From the NCBI GenBank assembly GCA_963791295.1, contig CAWBRY010000001.1:496001-560000 (forward strand): DNA of 64,000 nt. Reading direction: 5' to 3'. Source of the stretch: CAWBRY01 sp963791295 (lineage in GTDB: Bacteria; Bacteroidota; Bacteroidia; Chitinophagales; Chitinophagaceae). A model generated the notes under the pieces. It was not told the DNA's origin, searched no databases, and saw only the letters and a list, made by a program, of their open reading frames with translations. The translations under genes were made by a program, and so were the position numbers. Below are positions 1-9,746 of this stretch, one piece after another; positions within the stretch are counted from its first letter, which is position 1; each line of letters starts with the position of its first letter.

Positions 1-1277
1 AGCCCATCACAGCCAATAAGCAACGTATTTCCCACTTGTTGCATGGCAAATATTTGGTTGTTGGGAATTAAGGGCACCGGAACAAAAGCTTTGCTGGAGC
101 TGTCAAACTTCAATAGACCATTGGATGTTCCAACATATAGAATTCCTTCAAATCTTTTTATTGACAACACTCCCGCTTTTATTCCGGATTGGAATCCGAA
201 GGCAGTAAGCGGTGAATTTATATCGATTTTGGAAATACCGTTGTCGAGACCCAGCCACAACATTCCCCTGGAATCCATCGAAAGGCAATAAATGGATTCA
301 TCCTGCAGACCTTCATTCCGTCCAATTTTTTGAACCAGATTCCCATGGGCGTCAATGATCAAAAGGCCTGAACCAATCGTAGATAATGCATAGTTTCCAT
401 TATCAAGCTTTAATCCCTTATACAGAAGGATTCCACTCTTGAATATATCATCGGCCTGTGTTTTAAATGCCTTAAATGATTTCCCATCAAACAGATAAAG
501 GCCGCTATAGAACAATCCGCACAGATATTGCTTTTCATTGTTCGGACCTGGGTATGGCAACATTAACTGCATTCTTTCCTTGCCCAGGAATTCGCTGCCC
601 GGAATCAACTCGAGCGAATCATTGTTCATTTTGTACAACCCCAATCCTTGCTGATGTACATAATATTGTCCATCCATGTAAAAGGCATACATGAAATTTG
701 TCCTTGGGAACCAGGCCTTCACCTCCCTTTTCTGATGGCCGTCCGAATTTTCTGATATCCTTAATATGGACTCTCGTGATTGAAAATAAATTCCTTTCTC
801 GGTGGGATGGATCGTCCACAGGTCAGTGAAATTCCTGTATGCCTCCGGTATTTCAGGTATAATTGATTTTATTCCGGAGTTTCCAAGGCTGTCCCTGTCG
901 ATATAACCTAGTTCTCCATAGGCGCCATAATAGACAACTCCATTCCTGTCTTTGGCCAAAGACCGCACCACCAGTGGCGGAGTGCCCTGCCTGGAAGGCA
1001 GCTTCCTCCATTTTATACCATCATATTCCAGGATATTGCCCTGAACAGCGAAGTACATCAAGCCCCGGTTGTTTTCCTGGATACTCCAGGTTTGCGGGAC
1101 GGTTTTGTAAAGGCTGGCAGGGTAATTCGAAACAAAGGGCAACCCTTTTTCTGCACTATTTTGCTGATAAGAGGTCTGGGAAAGTAATGTGAAAATGATA
1201 GCTGGTAGCAGCCTAATAAGCCTGCCTCCATTTTTTTGTTCAAAAAAATAGTGGAAGATTGTCATGTGCCTGATCAT
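1..1277 (-). CDS. Two-component-type sensor propeller protein, 3' end cut by window edge
   Basis: About 425 residues are visible and the reading frame is open to the window edge, so the C-terminus is missing. The visible part begins with a signal-peptide-like segment (hydrophobic residues near LLPAIIFTLLS) and continues as a run of roughly 40-residue beta-propeller blades such as GLMYFAVQGNILEYDG, GVVYYGAYGELGYID, GMLWLGLDNGISKID and GILYVGTSNGLLKFD. This is the periplasmic ligand-sensing region found in Bacteroidota hybrid histidine kinases and LuxR-type triple-tyrosine (Y_Y_Y) regulators. Which output domain follows cannot be seen. ATG codons at 1277 and 1265 are both possible starts; 1265 gives the more usual signal peptide. 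The family call is firm, the ligand is unknown. Confidence 0.8.
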   Translation of the reverse strand, partial: MIRHMTIFHYFFEQKNGGRLIRLLPAIIFTLLSQTSYQQNSAEKGLPFVSNYPASLYKTVPQTWSIQENNRGLMYFAVQGNILEYDGIKWRKLPSRQGTPPLVVRSLAKDRNGVVYYGAYGELGYIDRDSLGNSGIKSIIPEIPEAYRNFTDLWTIHPTEKGIYFQSRESILRISENSDGHQKREVKAWFPRTNFMYAFYMDGQYYVHQQGLGLYKMNNDSLELIPGSEFLGKERMQLMLPYPGPNNEKQYLCGLFYSGLYLFDGKSFKAFKTQADDIFKSGILLYKGLKLDNGNYALSTIGSGLLIIDAHGNLVQKIGRNEGLQDESIYCLSMDSRGMLWLGLDNGISKIDINSPLTAFGFQSGIKAGVLSIKRFEGILYVGTSNGLLKFDSSSKAFVPVPLIPNNQIFAMQQVGNTLLIGCDG

Positions 1278-1308
1278 TATCCCGGCACTAAATATAATAC
1301 AAACTTGT

Positions 1309-3022
1309 TTATATCAATTCAAACCGGTCCCCATCAAACAACCCTTTGTCACTCAATTTCAAATGAGGGATGACGAGTAAGGCCATAAAAGACAGGGTCA
1401 TGAAGGGGGCAGCCAGCGCAGAACCCGCTTTCTTCACTTCCGCATCGATGAGTGAATACTGTTCGGCTACCTGGTAGCCGTCTTCATTGCTCATCAAACC
1501 GGCCACCGGCAATGGCAGCGTCATGGTCGAATTATCATCTGTAAAGCATATTCCGCCTCGGTGCCGGATGATCTCATTCACCGCGCGGCAAATAGATTCA
1601 TCATCGATTCCAACAGCCACTATATTATGACTGTCATGTGCAACCGAAGATGCAATCGCTCCGTTTTTTAACCCGATATTTTTTATAAATGCTTTCGCAA
1701 CCGGAGCATCATAATATCGGTTCACTACGACCATTTTGAGGAGATCTTCGTCCGCATTTCCTTCCAGGATTAGTCCCTTATACCTGATCCCTGCCTCTAT
1801 TTTATTGGTGATGAGTTGCCCGTCCAATGCTTCAATAGCCGCCATTTTCACTATTCCTCCCGGTGCTTCTTCAAAACCATACGAGATAGCATTTCCGGGG
1901 GTTGATGTTCTTATCATTTCAAAATCACTTATCTCCTTCTTAGTGCAGGAGAAATGATTGATTAATGCTGATTTCGTCCGTCTTAATATGGGATTCGCCT
2001 TTTTCCGCCACCAGGTTTCCATTAATAAATGTTTTTATCAATTCAAACCGCTCCAGATCTTTCACCAGGATGAAATCGGCCTGATCTCCGATCCGTAATA
2101 GGCCTACATCCAATTGATAATGTAATACCGGATTTACACAAGCTGCTTTCAATACTTTGAAGACATTGATTTTTTTGGCGACAGCTCGTGCACAAAGCTG
2201 GTTGATATGTCCCAGGACTAAACTGTCGGGATGCTTGTCATCGCTGCAAAACATCATCATATCCGGATATTCGTTCAGCAGGTCGATCAATGCCTCAAAG
2301 TTTTTTGCAGCGCTTCCTTCCCGGATGATGATCTTCATGCCCCACTTCAATTTATCCAACGCCTCTTCAGCAGTAAAACATTCATGGTCGGTAGAGATAG
2401 TGACTGAATCACTATCCTTACCAGGGTGAAGTGGAACGTGGATATATTTCCTAGCATCCTCGCCTCTTAATCCGGGAGCATGCCCATCTACCGGCTTGGA
2501 TAATCGATGTGCCGCTTTTACCTTTTTCATTACCTCTTCATCCTCCGCTAGTACTCCGGGAAAATTCATCATCTCACTGAGATATTTTATCTCATCCATT
2601 TGCAACAGCTTTTCGACATCTTGCGAGTTTAGGATTGCACCTGCTGTTTCAAAAGGAGTGGCTGGAACGCAACTGGGAGCGCCGAAATAAAACTTAAATG
2701 GGACGGTATTTCCATTATTGATCATAAACTCTACACCTTCCATTCCACACACATTCGCTATTTCATGCGGATCACTAACAGTGCATACCGTGCCATGCAC
2801 CACTGCCAGCCTCGCAAATTCAGACGGTACCAGCATTGAACTTTCAATATGAACATGGCTGTCAACAAATCCCGGAAGAATAAATCCTTCATTTGTCAGA
2901 CTTGACTCAGGAATTTTTGTGATGTTTTGGATCCTTCCGTCGTGGATGGTCAATTCCGCAGGATAAATCAGCTCCTGGAATATATCGACCAACCTGCCAT
3001 TAATAGAAAAGGAGTCGCTCAT
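1309..3022 (-). pseudogene. ade: Adenine deaminase, broken by a frameshift
   Basis: Two overlapping frames together encode one adenine deaminase of about 569 residues, close to the usual family length; the enzyme converts adenine to hypoxanthine. The first frame (3022 down to 1940) carries the amidohydrolase domain with the metal-binding H-V-H pair at residues 56/58 (GFVDSHVHIESS) and DGHAPGL. The second frame (to 1309) carries the adenine-deaminase C-terminal domain with AHDSHNI and MSNEDGYQVAEQ. The frames join near 1955-1963, where the plus strand reads TGATTGATT. Removing one 4-base copy restores a continuous protein reading SINHFSCTKKE. The break lies between the catalytic and C-terminal domains. 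It is a real mutation or a sequence error; which one cannot be told here. As written, the first frame ends in an unrelated QSFLLH tail. Confidence 0.85.
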
Positions 3023-3090
3023 CTTTGTGAAGAGCCTAAAGGTAAGTGTTTTGTGTGGCCAGACTTTGACCGTGATAGATGAAGACTGTA

Positions 3091-4161
3091 TTAAGCAGGC
3101 TGAGGACTTGCCATCATCTCTAGTTTGATCTTCTTGGTCCTCTCTTTCATCAATGCAATGGCTTCTTCCCGGCTGGAAAAGGCATTGTCAATATTGACCA
3201 GGTTATCAGCCAGCTTGTCGTAGCGCTTGGTCATCAGGTAGAAAAAGATGTGTACGTAATGGATCCCGTCGAATATGAACGTTTTTTTGTCGGTGAATTC
3301 CTTTTTTAATTTTAGAAATTCGACGGGGATCTCTGTGTAGTGCATAGCAGGCCGAAGATGATGGACGGTATGATAACCATCGTTCCAGCAGATCTTGTTA
3401 TACTTTGTGTTGATGCAGTTGATGGCGCTGGTAAAATTGTTTTCCGGATCGGTTTTATCAATAAAGGAATGTTGGGTCCAATTGCCCAGCATCATCACCA
3501 CTCTTGCAAACACAAAAGGTATAATGAATACCCATAGAGTTGCATGGAAGTTCACGAAACACATACCTATACAAAAAAGATAAAAAGATATTTCGCCATA
3601 GGTCAGGCGCATGTATAATTTTTTTCTTTTTCGGTTGAACAGATACATGAATGTATCCCGGAAGCCCAGGAGTAAAAAGCGTCCTAAATATTTGAGAAAG
3701 TCTATCGGATTATCCCTCCGGTATGCCATGGTGCTGCTTGCATCATCCGGCATGTTGTTCTCTACATGATGCATGGCCATGTGATGAACAAAATAGGTCT
3801 CGGGTGTATGTCCAAAGAAAGGGCATACAAACCAAATGACGTAATTATACAGCCAGGTATATCCCTTTTTAAAAAGTTTCCGGTGGCTGATGCAATGCAG
3901 CATCAGTCCAAAACGGCCTTTAAAATACATCTGTGAAACATAGAAATAAGGGATATAAAGTAACCACCAATAAATACCCTGTAAGACTGGAGTATACAAA
4001 AAAACAGCCGCGGGGATTACCAACAAATGAATGCCGGTAAGCAAGTGAATAAATGGCAGATCACGTTTATCGTTGATATACCGAAGCCAGAATTTTTCAT
4101 AAAGGGAAAATTGCTTTGGCTCCACATAGATTGGGTCAGTAAGTGCGGTCAGTGCCTTCAT
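3091..4161 (-). CDS. Membrane fatty acid desaturase
   Basis: A 356-residue integral membrane di-iron desaturase that would insert a double bond into acyl chains of membrane lipids. Three histidine boxes are visible: HCISH (H89, H93), HHMAMHH (126-132) and HTVHH (264-268), separated by hydrophobic segments around residues 38-75, 105-115 and 195-225. The spacing fits the membrane FA_desaturase family. Regiospecificity cannot be read from the sequence. It stands alone, downstream of the Gfo/Idh gene by about 170 bases and upstream of the adenine deaminase pseudogene by about 70 bases, all on the same strand. The ATG at 4161 is the only convincing start. Confidence 0.88.
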   Translation of the reverse strand: MKALTALTDPIYVEPKQFSLYEKFWLRYINDKRDLPFIHLLTGIHLLVIPAAVFLYTPVLQGIYWWLLYIPYFYVSQMYFKGRFGLMLHCISHRKLFKKGYTWLYNYVIWFVCPFFGHTPETYFVHHMAMHHVENNMPDDASSTMAYRRDNPIDFLKYLGRFLLLGFRDTFMYLFNRKRKKLYMRLTYGEISFYLFCIGMCFVNFHATLWVFIIPFVFARVVMMLGNWTQHSFIDKTDPENNFTSAINCINTKYNKICWNDGYHTVHHLRPAMHYTEIPVEFLKLKKEFTDKKTFIFDGIHYVHIFFYLMTKRYDKLADNLVNIDNAFSSREEAIALMKERTKKIKLEMMASPQPA

Positions 4162-4334
4162 TAAATTGTATATATGCTATAATTGGTGCTATCCAGCGCC
4201 ATCTTCGAAAAATCATCCACAACCTTCAAAGGGAAAACGGTTCGAGAGGGCCCTAAAGTACTACATTTTAATAAGAGTTTCCAGCTTTTACATGCTTGAA
4301 AATGTTAATGAATAGTATTGTGAATGATATGTTA

Positions 4335-5780
4335 TTACATTTTCAAAGCGGGTTTTACCGCTCTTACGCCAGTGGTAGCTCCGCCATCCAGGGTCATATC
4401 TACCGGCTTGTTCGTCATCCAGGCATCGCGTGTAAAATCCGGAATATCTACGGTGCGCGATTTTTTTGCGACGGAACGCTCACTCAACGGTCCGACCGCA
4501 GACCATAGAGCCGCATCATATACATCCTGGTCGAGAGCCAACCCATTGCGCAGACAATCAATCAACCTCCAATCCATAATAAAATCCATGCCCCCATGTC
4601 CTCCTACATCCTTAGCAATTTTGCCTATGTGTTTTACAATAGGAGGAGAGTATTTGTCGTACAAATCTTTCAATTCCTCATCTTTAATCCATTTATGACC
4701 GAATGCAATCTTTTCAGGGTCCGGCCATTTTTGTGCAATGCCCTTGGTTCCACTTACCAGGTGAATACGTGAATAAGGTCGCGGCGAAGTCACATCGTGT
4801 TGAACCATCAATGTCTTTCCTTTGTTTGTCCGAACCAAGGTCGTATTCATATCTCCCCTGTAAGGCTTGTTCACAAACTCGTTGAAGAAAGCATCTTTCG
4901 CCGCTTCTTCCTCGGCTCTTTTCTCCATCATAAAATCATTACTGCTCATAGAAACCAGGTGTTCAGCACGATCACCGCGGTTGAGGTTCAGACATTGCGC
5001 TATGGGACCCAAACCATGAGTAGGATATAGGTTTCCATTCCGCGTGGCATTTTCTTTCAGGCGCCACATGTCTGCGTAATAGGTCTTTGAAAAATTTAAG
5101 TCCCGCAGGTCGTGGATATAAGCACCTTCGACATGAACCACTTCGCCCAGCATGCCTTGTCTAACGAGATTCAGCGTCAGTTGTTCAAAAAAATCATAGC
5201 AACAATTTTCCAGCATCATACAATGCTTTTTCGTTTTTTCCGATGTTTCCACCAGTTCCCAGCATTGATCAAGCGTTTCGGCCGCTGGCACTTCTGTAGC
5301 TACATGCTTTCCCTGGTTCATTGCATGCAAGGCCATAGGAGCGTGCCATTTCCAGGGCGTACAGATATAAATGAGATCAATATCATTCCTTTCGCATAAA
5401 CCCTTCCAGGCTTCTTCCGACCCGCTATATTCTGCTGCCTTGGGCCGGCTCATATTCAAAATTTTTTTCTGAGCCTCATCCACTTTTTGCGGGTATTTGT
5501 CGCAGATGGCAATAATCTCAAGACCATCGATGTAAGCCAGCCTGCCAACGGCTTCTCCACCACGGTTGCCAAGGCCGATGATCCCAACTCGGACGGTCTC
5601 AATCTTCGGTGCGGCAAAACCACACATGTTGAAGCGTTGACCATTCCCCTCAAAGTAGTTTGAACGTTCAATCTGCTCATCTGTTACAGCATAGTTGTTT
5701 GCAAATGTCGGAAGGCCCGTTGCAATAGCTCCAGTACCGATGGCCATGCGGCGCAGGAAACTGCGGCGATCTGTTTTCAT
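4335..5780 (-). CDS. Tat-exported Gfo/Idh/MocA oxidoreductase, GH109-like
   Basis: The start is placed at the ATG at 5780 because it gives a clean twin-arginine leader, MKTDRRSFLRR followed by a hydrophobic stretch; an upstream in-frame codon adds only an odd 11-residue prefix. The 481-residue protein has a Rossmann NAD-binding motif GLGNRG at 69-74, then TPWKWH, GKHVATEVPAAET and HCMMLENCCYD, which resemble the glycoside hydrolase 109 branch. GH109 enzymes cleave alpha-N-acetylgalactosaminides with a tightly bound NAD. Substrate specificity cannot be fixed from sequence, so sugar-acid or inositol oxidoreductase roles remain possible. The Tat signal fits periplasmic export after cofactor loading in the cytoplasm. 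No operon partner is obvious. Confidence 0.82.
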   Translation of the reverse strand: MKTDRRSFLRRMAIGTGAIATGLPTFANNYAVTDEQIERSNYFEGNGQRFNMCGFAAPKIETVRVGIIGLGNRGGEAVGRLAYIDGLEIIAICDKYPQKVDEAQKKILNMSRPKAAEYSGSEEAWKGLCERNDIDLIYICTPWKWHAPMALHAMNQGKHVATEVPAAETLDQCWELVETSEKTKKHCMMLENCCYDFFEQLTLNLVRQGMLGEVVHVEGAYIHDLRDLNFSKTYYADMWRLKENATRNGNLYPTHGLGPIAQCLNLNRGDRAEHLVSMSSNDFMMEKRAEEEAAKDAFFNEFVNKPYRGDMNTTLVRTNKGKTLMVQHDVTSPRPYSRIHLVSGTKGIAQKWPDPEKIAFGHKWIKDEELKDLYDKYSPPIVKHIGKIAKDVGGHGGMDFIMDWRLIDCLRNGLALDQDVYDAALWSAVGPLSERSVAKKSRTVDIPDFTRDAWMTNKPVDMTLDGGATTGVRAVKPALKM

Positions 5781-5870
5781 GTAGAAATAATTTAGCTGAA
5801 CTGCAAGTAACAAATTAATCGGTAAAAATACCGACCAATGGAAAAATTAGACAACCCGTTGACTTATTAA

Positions 5871-8108
5871 TTAAAGATTCAGCCAGTAGTTCATCTTAAA
5901 CACCAGGGCCCTGTTACGGTTTTTGAAGAAAGGATCGCTGAAATAATTGTCTGTATAAACAAGGAAAATGTCACTCATCGGCTTGTAGCGCCACTGGAGG
6001 CGACTGTTGATATTAATATTGTCTTCCTGCGTATTGAATTGAATAAAGGTGGTCCAGAAGATATGAGTTGAAAAATTTATTTCTATCCGCGGAGCAATTA
6101 GTAAAAGAGAGGCATTGCCGTAAGGTGCAGGGAATTCCAGGTTATCCCTTTCAAAGTTGATCGCAAAATTTCCCCATGGCTGTGCCCGGAAGGTGATGCC
6201 CGCTTTGATCTGCTCGATCGTCCCATTATAAAAATTTCCTGCGAGGAAGCCGGCAGAAACAATGAATTTCTTGCGGGTATCGGATTCATAAATAACTCCA
6301 TAATTGTTATAAGTATATTTTGCAGCAGGCAGAGGTGTATCGTTGTCATCGTCGGTAAAACGAATAGGAAAAACAAGGCGAAGATCTTCGTTGGTCCATG
6401 TTGCTTCCAGTGCGGCTGTATTCTTAAAACTTATTTCATAGGCCAATTGCGTCCTTCGCTCATTAAATCTTCCATCTGCATTCCAATCGAAATTGGTTTC
6501 CATTCCAATCTCGTGCATGTTGATCGCTCCTTTTTTCGGGAAGATGGAGTATTCTGCCTGGTAAAATACTTCTTTATAACCCAGTCGAATACTCGTATCC
6601 CTCAGCGCATCGAAGTTTTCGATCCGCTGAACAAAACCCATGTCAGTATAATAATTCGTGCCTACATCATCGAAGTCGACTATCCATCGGAATTTCCTGG
6701 ATGAATAGCCGACACCTGCATTTAGAAACTGTCTTTCCTTTTGAATTCCGGGCTTCCAGGCCTGATGCAAACCGCCCCATCCATTCCAGTTGTTTTTATT
6801 ATTCGTAAAATTGAATTCAATACCGGCGTTCCTTCCATATTTGTCTAATGGTCTTTCCATTTTCTCACCATCAGACATAAAAGCCTCGTGGTCTAAATAA
6901 TATGCTTTGACCAGGGACCGTTTCAATACTCTTCGGTTAATCACTATCGCGGTATAGTTTTGCGCATTAAATTGATCCTTCTTTCCGGTTTGCATATTCA
7001 GGATCCCTATACGTGTTTTCTTATCCAGATTTCCAGTTAGCCTGGCTCCGCCATAGATAGGGACCTTGTTCCCATCCTTATCAAGGCCAATCGTCCGGGA
7101 ATAGAAAGGACGGATAGGAGGGATGCCATAATTGGTAAATAAGTCTGCGTTCTCCAGGAAGAAGGTTCTCTTCTCCGGGAAAAAAATATCGAAACGGGTC
7201 AGGTTGGTTACCTGCTGATCTACCTCCACTTGCGAGAAATCTGGATTCACGGTGAGGTCAAGGTTCATCTTGGAAGATAGAGCGATCTTCGCATCGAAAC
7301 CCATGTTGAAATCACCCTCAGCTTTTGCATTGTTCTCCCTGTCCTGGTTAACTCCTCCCGTCATATAAGGGATGACGGAAACATTCTTGCCGGGAAGCGG
7401 CGGCGCCCCATCCCAAAGTAACGCCCCTGTATAACCGAAATCATAAAAGCTAAGATTTATGGGTATCCGGGTCCAGGTAGAATACTCATTGCTTTTTAGA
7501 TCGGACCGCACAAAATTGATGCCCCATAACGTCTTACCTGCTTCATACCGCAGGGTCTTAAAGGGGATAGCTATTTCAATGGTCCAATAGCCAGGATATC
7601 TCTTGGTTTGAGAAAACCATTTATTATCCCAGCTAAAATTCATCTCGTCATCACCGCCGGGTCCTGCACTTAACAGATCCTCTGCCTGCACATTGTATGG
7701 GTTGACAGCAAAAAAAAATCCATTGGTCCTTCCATTCAACGGATCAAGGACGATCCCGAATCCATCGCTTTTTCCCGGATCTGTATCCCTTTTCAATGAT
7801 TGAATTACATAATAACTGGTATCATAATTTAGAACCCCAACGTAGATAAAGCTTTCATCATAAGTCATCTTTACCTCCGTCTGGCGCCTGGCGATCGCGG
7901 TATCCACGGGAAAGATTTGCCAGAACCCGCTGACCGAATGAGCGTTCAACCAGGAATCTTCATTTAATTCACCATCTATCTTGATGGGCTGGCTTGCCTT
8001 AGCAATGCGTATTTGATAGTGTTGTTGATATTCTGCATTGCTTGCTGGCTGTGCATAGGTGCAATAGAAAAAGAAGCAAGTAAATATCAGACAAATGAAT
8101 ATTCGCAT
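5871..8108 (-). CDS. DUF5916 outer-membrane protein with N-terminal CBM9-like domain
   Basis: The start is set at the ATG at 8108, which gives a signal peptide (MRIFICLIFTCFFFYCTYAQ) and an AAAGGA-like site just upstream; the longer frame would run into trmD. The 745-residue mature protein starts with a carbohydrate-binding family 9-like segment (IDGELNEDSW, about residues 40-200) and continues as a strand-rich barrel ending in an aromatic C-terminus (FKMNYWLNL). This is the DUF5916 architecture of Bacteroidota. The function of the family is unknown; substrate uptake or surface binding are only guesses. It lies 10 bases downstream of trmD and is probably cotranscribed with it. Confidence 0.83.
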   Translation of the reverse strand: MRIFICLIFTCFFFYCTYAQPASNAEYQQHYQIRIAKASQPIKIDGELNEDSWLNAHSVSGFWQIFPVDTAIARRQTEVKMTYDESFIYVGVLNYDTSYYVIQSLKRDTDPGKSDGFGIVLDPLNGRTNGFFFAVNPYNVQAEDLLSAGPGGDDEMNFSWDNKWFSQTKRYPGYWTIEIAIPFKTLRYEAGKTLWGINFVRSDLKSNEYSTWTRIPINLSFYDFGYTGALLWDGAPPLPGKNVSVIPYMTGGVNQDRENNAKAEGDFNMGFDAKIALSSKMNLDLTVNPDFSQVEVDQQVTNLTRFDIFFPEKRTFFLENADLFTNYGIPPIRPFYSRTIGLDKDGNKVPIYGGARLTGNLDKKTRIGILNMQTGKKDQFNAQNYTAIVINRRVLKRSLVKAYYLDHEAFMSDGEKMERPLDKYGRNAGIEFNFTNNKNNWNGWGGLHQAWKPGIQKERQFLNAGVGYSSRKFRWIVDFDDVGTNYYTDMGFVQRIENFDALRDTSIRLGYKEVFYQAEYSIFPKKGAINMHEIGMETNFDWNADGRFNERRTQLAYEISFKNTAALEATWTNEDLRLVFPIRFTDDDNDTPLPAAKYTYNNYGVIYESDTRKKFIVSAGFLAGNFYNGTIEQIKAGITFRAQPWGNFAINFERDNLEFPAPYGNASLLLIAPRIEINFSTHIFWTTFIQFNTQEDNININSRLQWRYKPMSDIFLVYTDNYFSDPFFKNRNRALVFKMNYWLNL

Positions 8109-8118
8109 GTTTCCTTTT

Positions 8119-8793
8119 TTATTCCAACAGCCCGGGCCTTCTTTCTTTGGTTCTCTCCAATGCTTGTTCGTATCTCCATTCATCAATTTTCTTATGATCT
8201 CCACTGAGTAATATCTCAGGGACTTTCAAACCCCTGAAATCTTCCGGGCGGGTATAAACAGGAGGAGCCAGTAAGCCATCCTGGAAGGAATCGAAGAGCG
8301 CAGAGGTTTCATCATTCAAGACTCCCGGCAATAAACGTCCGACGGCATCGGTTAATATGGCCGCAGCCAATTCCCCGCCGCTCAGTACGTAATCCCCGAT
8401 AGAAATTTCTTTAGTGACAAAATGCTGGCGGATCCTTTCATCAATGCCTTTATAATGGCCACAGATCAACAATAGATTTTCCTTAAGTGAAAGACTATTT
8501 GCAATTTTTTGATCTAGTAATTCTCCATCTGGTGTGAGGTAAATGATTTCATCATATTTCCTTTCCTTGCTTAACTCTTCAATCGCTTTGGCCAATGGCT
8601 CACATAACATAACCATACCGGCTCCGCCCCCGTATTGATAGTCGTCCACCTGTCCATATTCATTGATCGCCCATTTGCGGAGCTGGTGTACTCTTACTTC
8701 CAGTAATGCCCTCTCCTGAGCCCTTTTCATCATGCTATGCTCAAAGGGACTTTTCAATAATTCTGGGAGTACTGTCAGAATATCTATGCGCAT
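8119..8793 (-). CDS. trmD: tRNA (guanine-37-N1)-methyltransferase
   Basis: A 224-residue SPOUT-class methyltransferase that transfers a methyl group from SAM to G37 of tRNAs and so prevents +1 frameshifting. Family signatures are MRIDILTVLPEL at the N-terminus, YGGGAGMVM near residue 57, LICGHYKGIDER, and the trefoil-knot segment IGDYVLSGGELAA followed by RLLPGVL. Length is normal. In many bacteria trmD lies with rpsP and rimM; here those two are about 5 kb away. TATCTTTG ends 4 bases before the ATG, which suggests a leaderless transcript. Confidence 0.97.
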   Translation of the reverse strand: MRIDILTVLPELLKSPFEHSMMKRAQERALLEVRVHQLRKWAINEYGQVDDYQYGGGAGMVMLCEPLAKAIEELSKERKYDEIIYLTPDGELLDQKIANSLSLKENLLLICGHYKGIDERIRQHFVTKEISIGDYVLSGGELAAAILTDAVGRLLPGVLNDETSALFDSFQDGLLAPPVYTRPEDFRGLKVPEILLSGDHKKIDEWRYEQALERTKERRPGLLE

Positions 8794-8797
8794 TCGT

Positions 8798-8805
8798 CAA
8801 AGATA
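8798..8805 (-). promoter_or_regulatory. -7 promoter element of trmD, possibly leaderless
   Basis: The minus strand reads TATCTTTG, an exact match to the Bacteroidota -7 consensus TAnnTTTG, then four bases (ACGA), then the trmD ATG. With the usual distance from the -7 box to the start site, transcription would begin at or next to the start codon. No TTTG -33 box is seen at 20 bases. Confidence 0.5.
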
Positions 8806-8821
8806 GTTTTCATTAAATTAT

Positions 8822-8882
8822 TTATTATTAATAATTGATTATTGTTTTTACGAAATAATTAATAATCAATAATTAATAATCA
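8822..8882. repeat. AT-rich intergenic repeat with a 14-bp tandem duplication
   Basis: Between trmD and the lipoprotein gene lies a pure A/T-rich block. The 14-mer AATAATTAATAATC occurs twice in tandem (8854-8867, 8868-8881), and the left part (TTATTATTAATAATTG) is roughly its reverse complement, so a long weak hairpin can form. A closely related block is found at 12725-12818. Confidence 0.7.
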
Positions 8883-8891
8883 ACGATAATG

Positions 8892-9272
8892 TTAGTTACA
8901 GGAAATTTCTACGGACTCGACCGCTTGATTCATGGATCGATCGACTGCGATGATTTCGACCTTGTATTGAATCCCTGCACTGGCCGTAAAATCCTGCGTA
9001 AAGTCTGCAGTAGTTGCAGAGGGATAGATATGAACGTGAACATAGATCGCTCCGGTATTCAGATCCGTCACCACAATATGTATTTCCGCGATAAACTTAT
9101 TATCGGTGATTGAACCGGATATTGTCACCGTTTGACCATTGCTGAAGGTCTCATTGTTGAGTGGCGTATCCAGATTGACTACCGGCAATTCTGAATCCTT
9201 GCCTATTTCTGGATTTTTGGAGCAGCTTAAGAAGGAAAAGAAAAAAATGGAGAATAGGAAAAAGGTTTTCAT
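8892..9272 (-). CDS. Small Ig-like lipoprotein
   Basis: A 126-residue protein with a hydrophobic leader ending FFFSFLSCSKN, so Cys17 is the likely lipidated residue. The mature part begins with a charged linker and contains a single beta-sandwich, Ig/Big-like region with LPVVNLDTPLNNETF and GQTVTISGSITD, recalling the DUF4625 group. It has no catalytic motif and is probably a surface or periplasmic anchored protein of unknown role. Its 3' end abuts the AT-rich repeat. Confidence 0.65.
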   Translation of the reverse strand: MKTFFLFSIFFFSFLSCSKNPEIGKDSELPVVNLDTPLNNETFSNGQTVTISGSITDNKFIAEIHIVVTDLNTGAIYVHVHIYPSATTADFTQDFTASAGIQYKVEIIAVDRSMNQAVESVEISCN

Positions 9273-9330
9273 ATCAAGGGATATAATGGATTTAGATCTC
9301 TAAGATAATTCAAATCGCGCAGAAAGTTGA

Positions 9331-9717
9331 CTAATCGTCAAGGAAACTATCCAGGTCTCTTCGCTCCTTTTTAGTGGGTCTTCCAATCTTGCTCTGCCGT
9401 TTGCCTGTATGAAAGCTGGCAGCCTGGAATTTCAATCTTTGAATTTCATCTTCAGGTGTGATGTCTATATAATATTGTATCGCCTCCGCATAAGCTACCC
9501 GGTTATGCAAAAGCCTGGAGACTTTGATCCGCCATCGCCTGGCTTCTGTCTTGATATCGTATTCATCACCCGCCTTTACATGCCGGGAAGCCTTTGCCTG
9601 CAGGCCTTCGAACTTTACCTTTCCTGTATCACAGGCTGCCGCCGCCAATGTCCTTGTCTTAAAAAGCCGGATGGCCCATAGATATTTATCGAGACGGAGT
9701 TTATCTTTTTCTGCCAT
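9331..9717 (-). CDS. S4-domain RNA-binding protein, Hsp15 type
   Basis: A 128-residue protein with an S4 RNA-binding domain near the N-terminus (LRLDKYLWAIRLFKTRTLA, then CDTGKVKFEG) and a basic C-terminal tail rich in Lys and Arg (GKRQSKIGRPTKKERR). This is the layout of Hsp15 (HslR), which in E. coli binds stalled 50S subunits carrying nascent chains. The stress role is inferred from the family only. It sits 30 bases downstream of the M20 dipeptidase, on the same strand. Confidence 0.8.
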   Translation of the reverse strand: MAEKDKLRLDKYLWAIRLFKTRTLAAAACDTGKVKFEGLQAKASRHVKAGDEYDIKTEARRWRIKVSRLLHNRVAYAEAIQYYIDITPEDEIQRLKFQAASFHTGKRQSKIGRPTKKERRDLDSFLDD

Positions 9718-9746
9718 ATCTGGTTTGAAAGCTATCCGATGAGTAT

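Noticed and set aside
619..819. Short minus-strand frame inside the first gene region
   Set aside because: It is out of frame with the propeller repeats that run continuously from 1277 to the window edge, so it is a shadow.
4324..4698. Plus-strand frame of 124 codons
   Set aside because: It lies opposite the GH109-like gene and has no family features.
5820..5833. Terminator CGGTA-AAAA-TACCG between the GH109-like and DUF5916 genes
   Set aside because: The stem is only 5 bp and no T-run follows on the minus strand.
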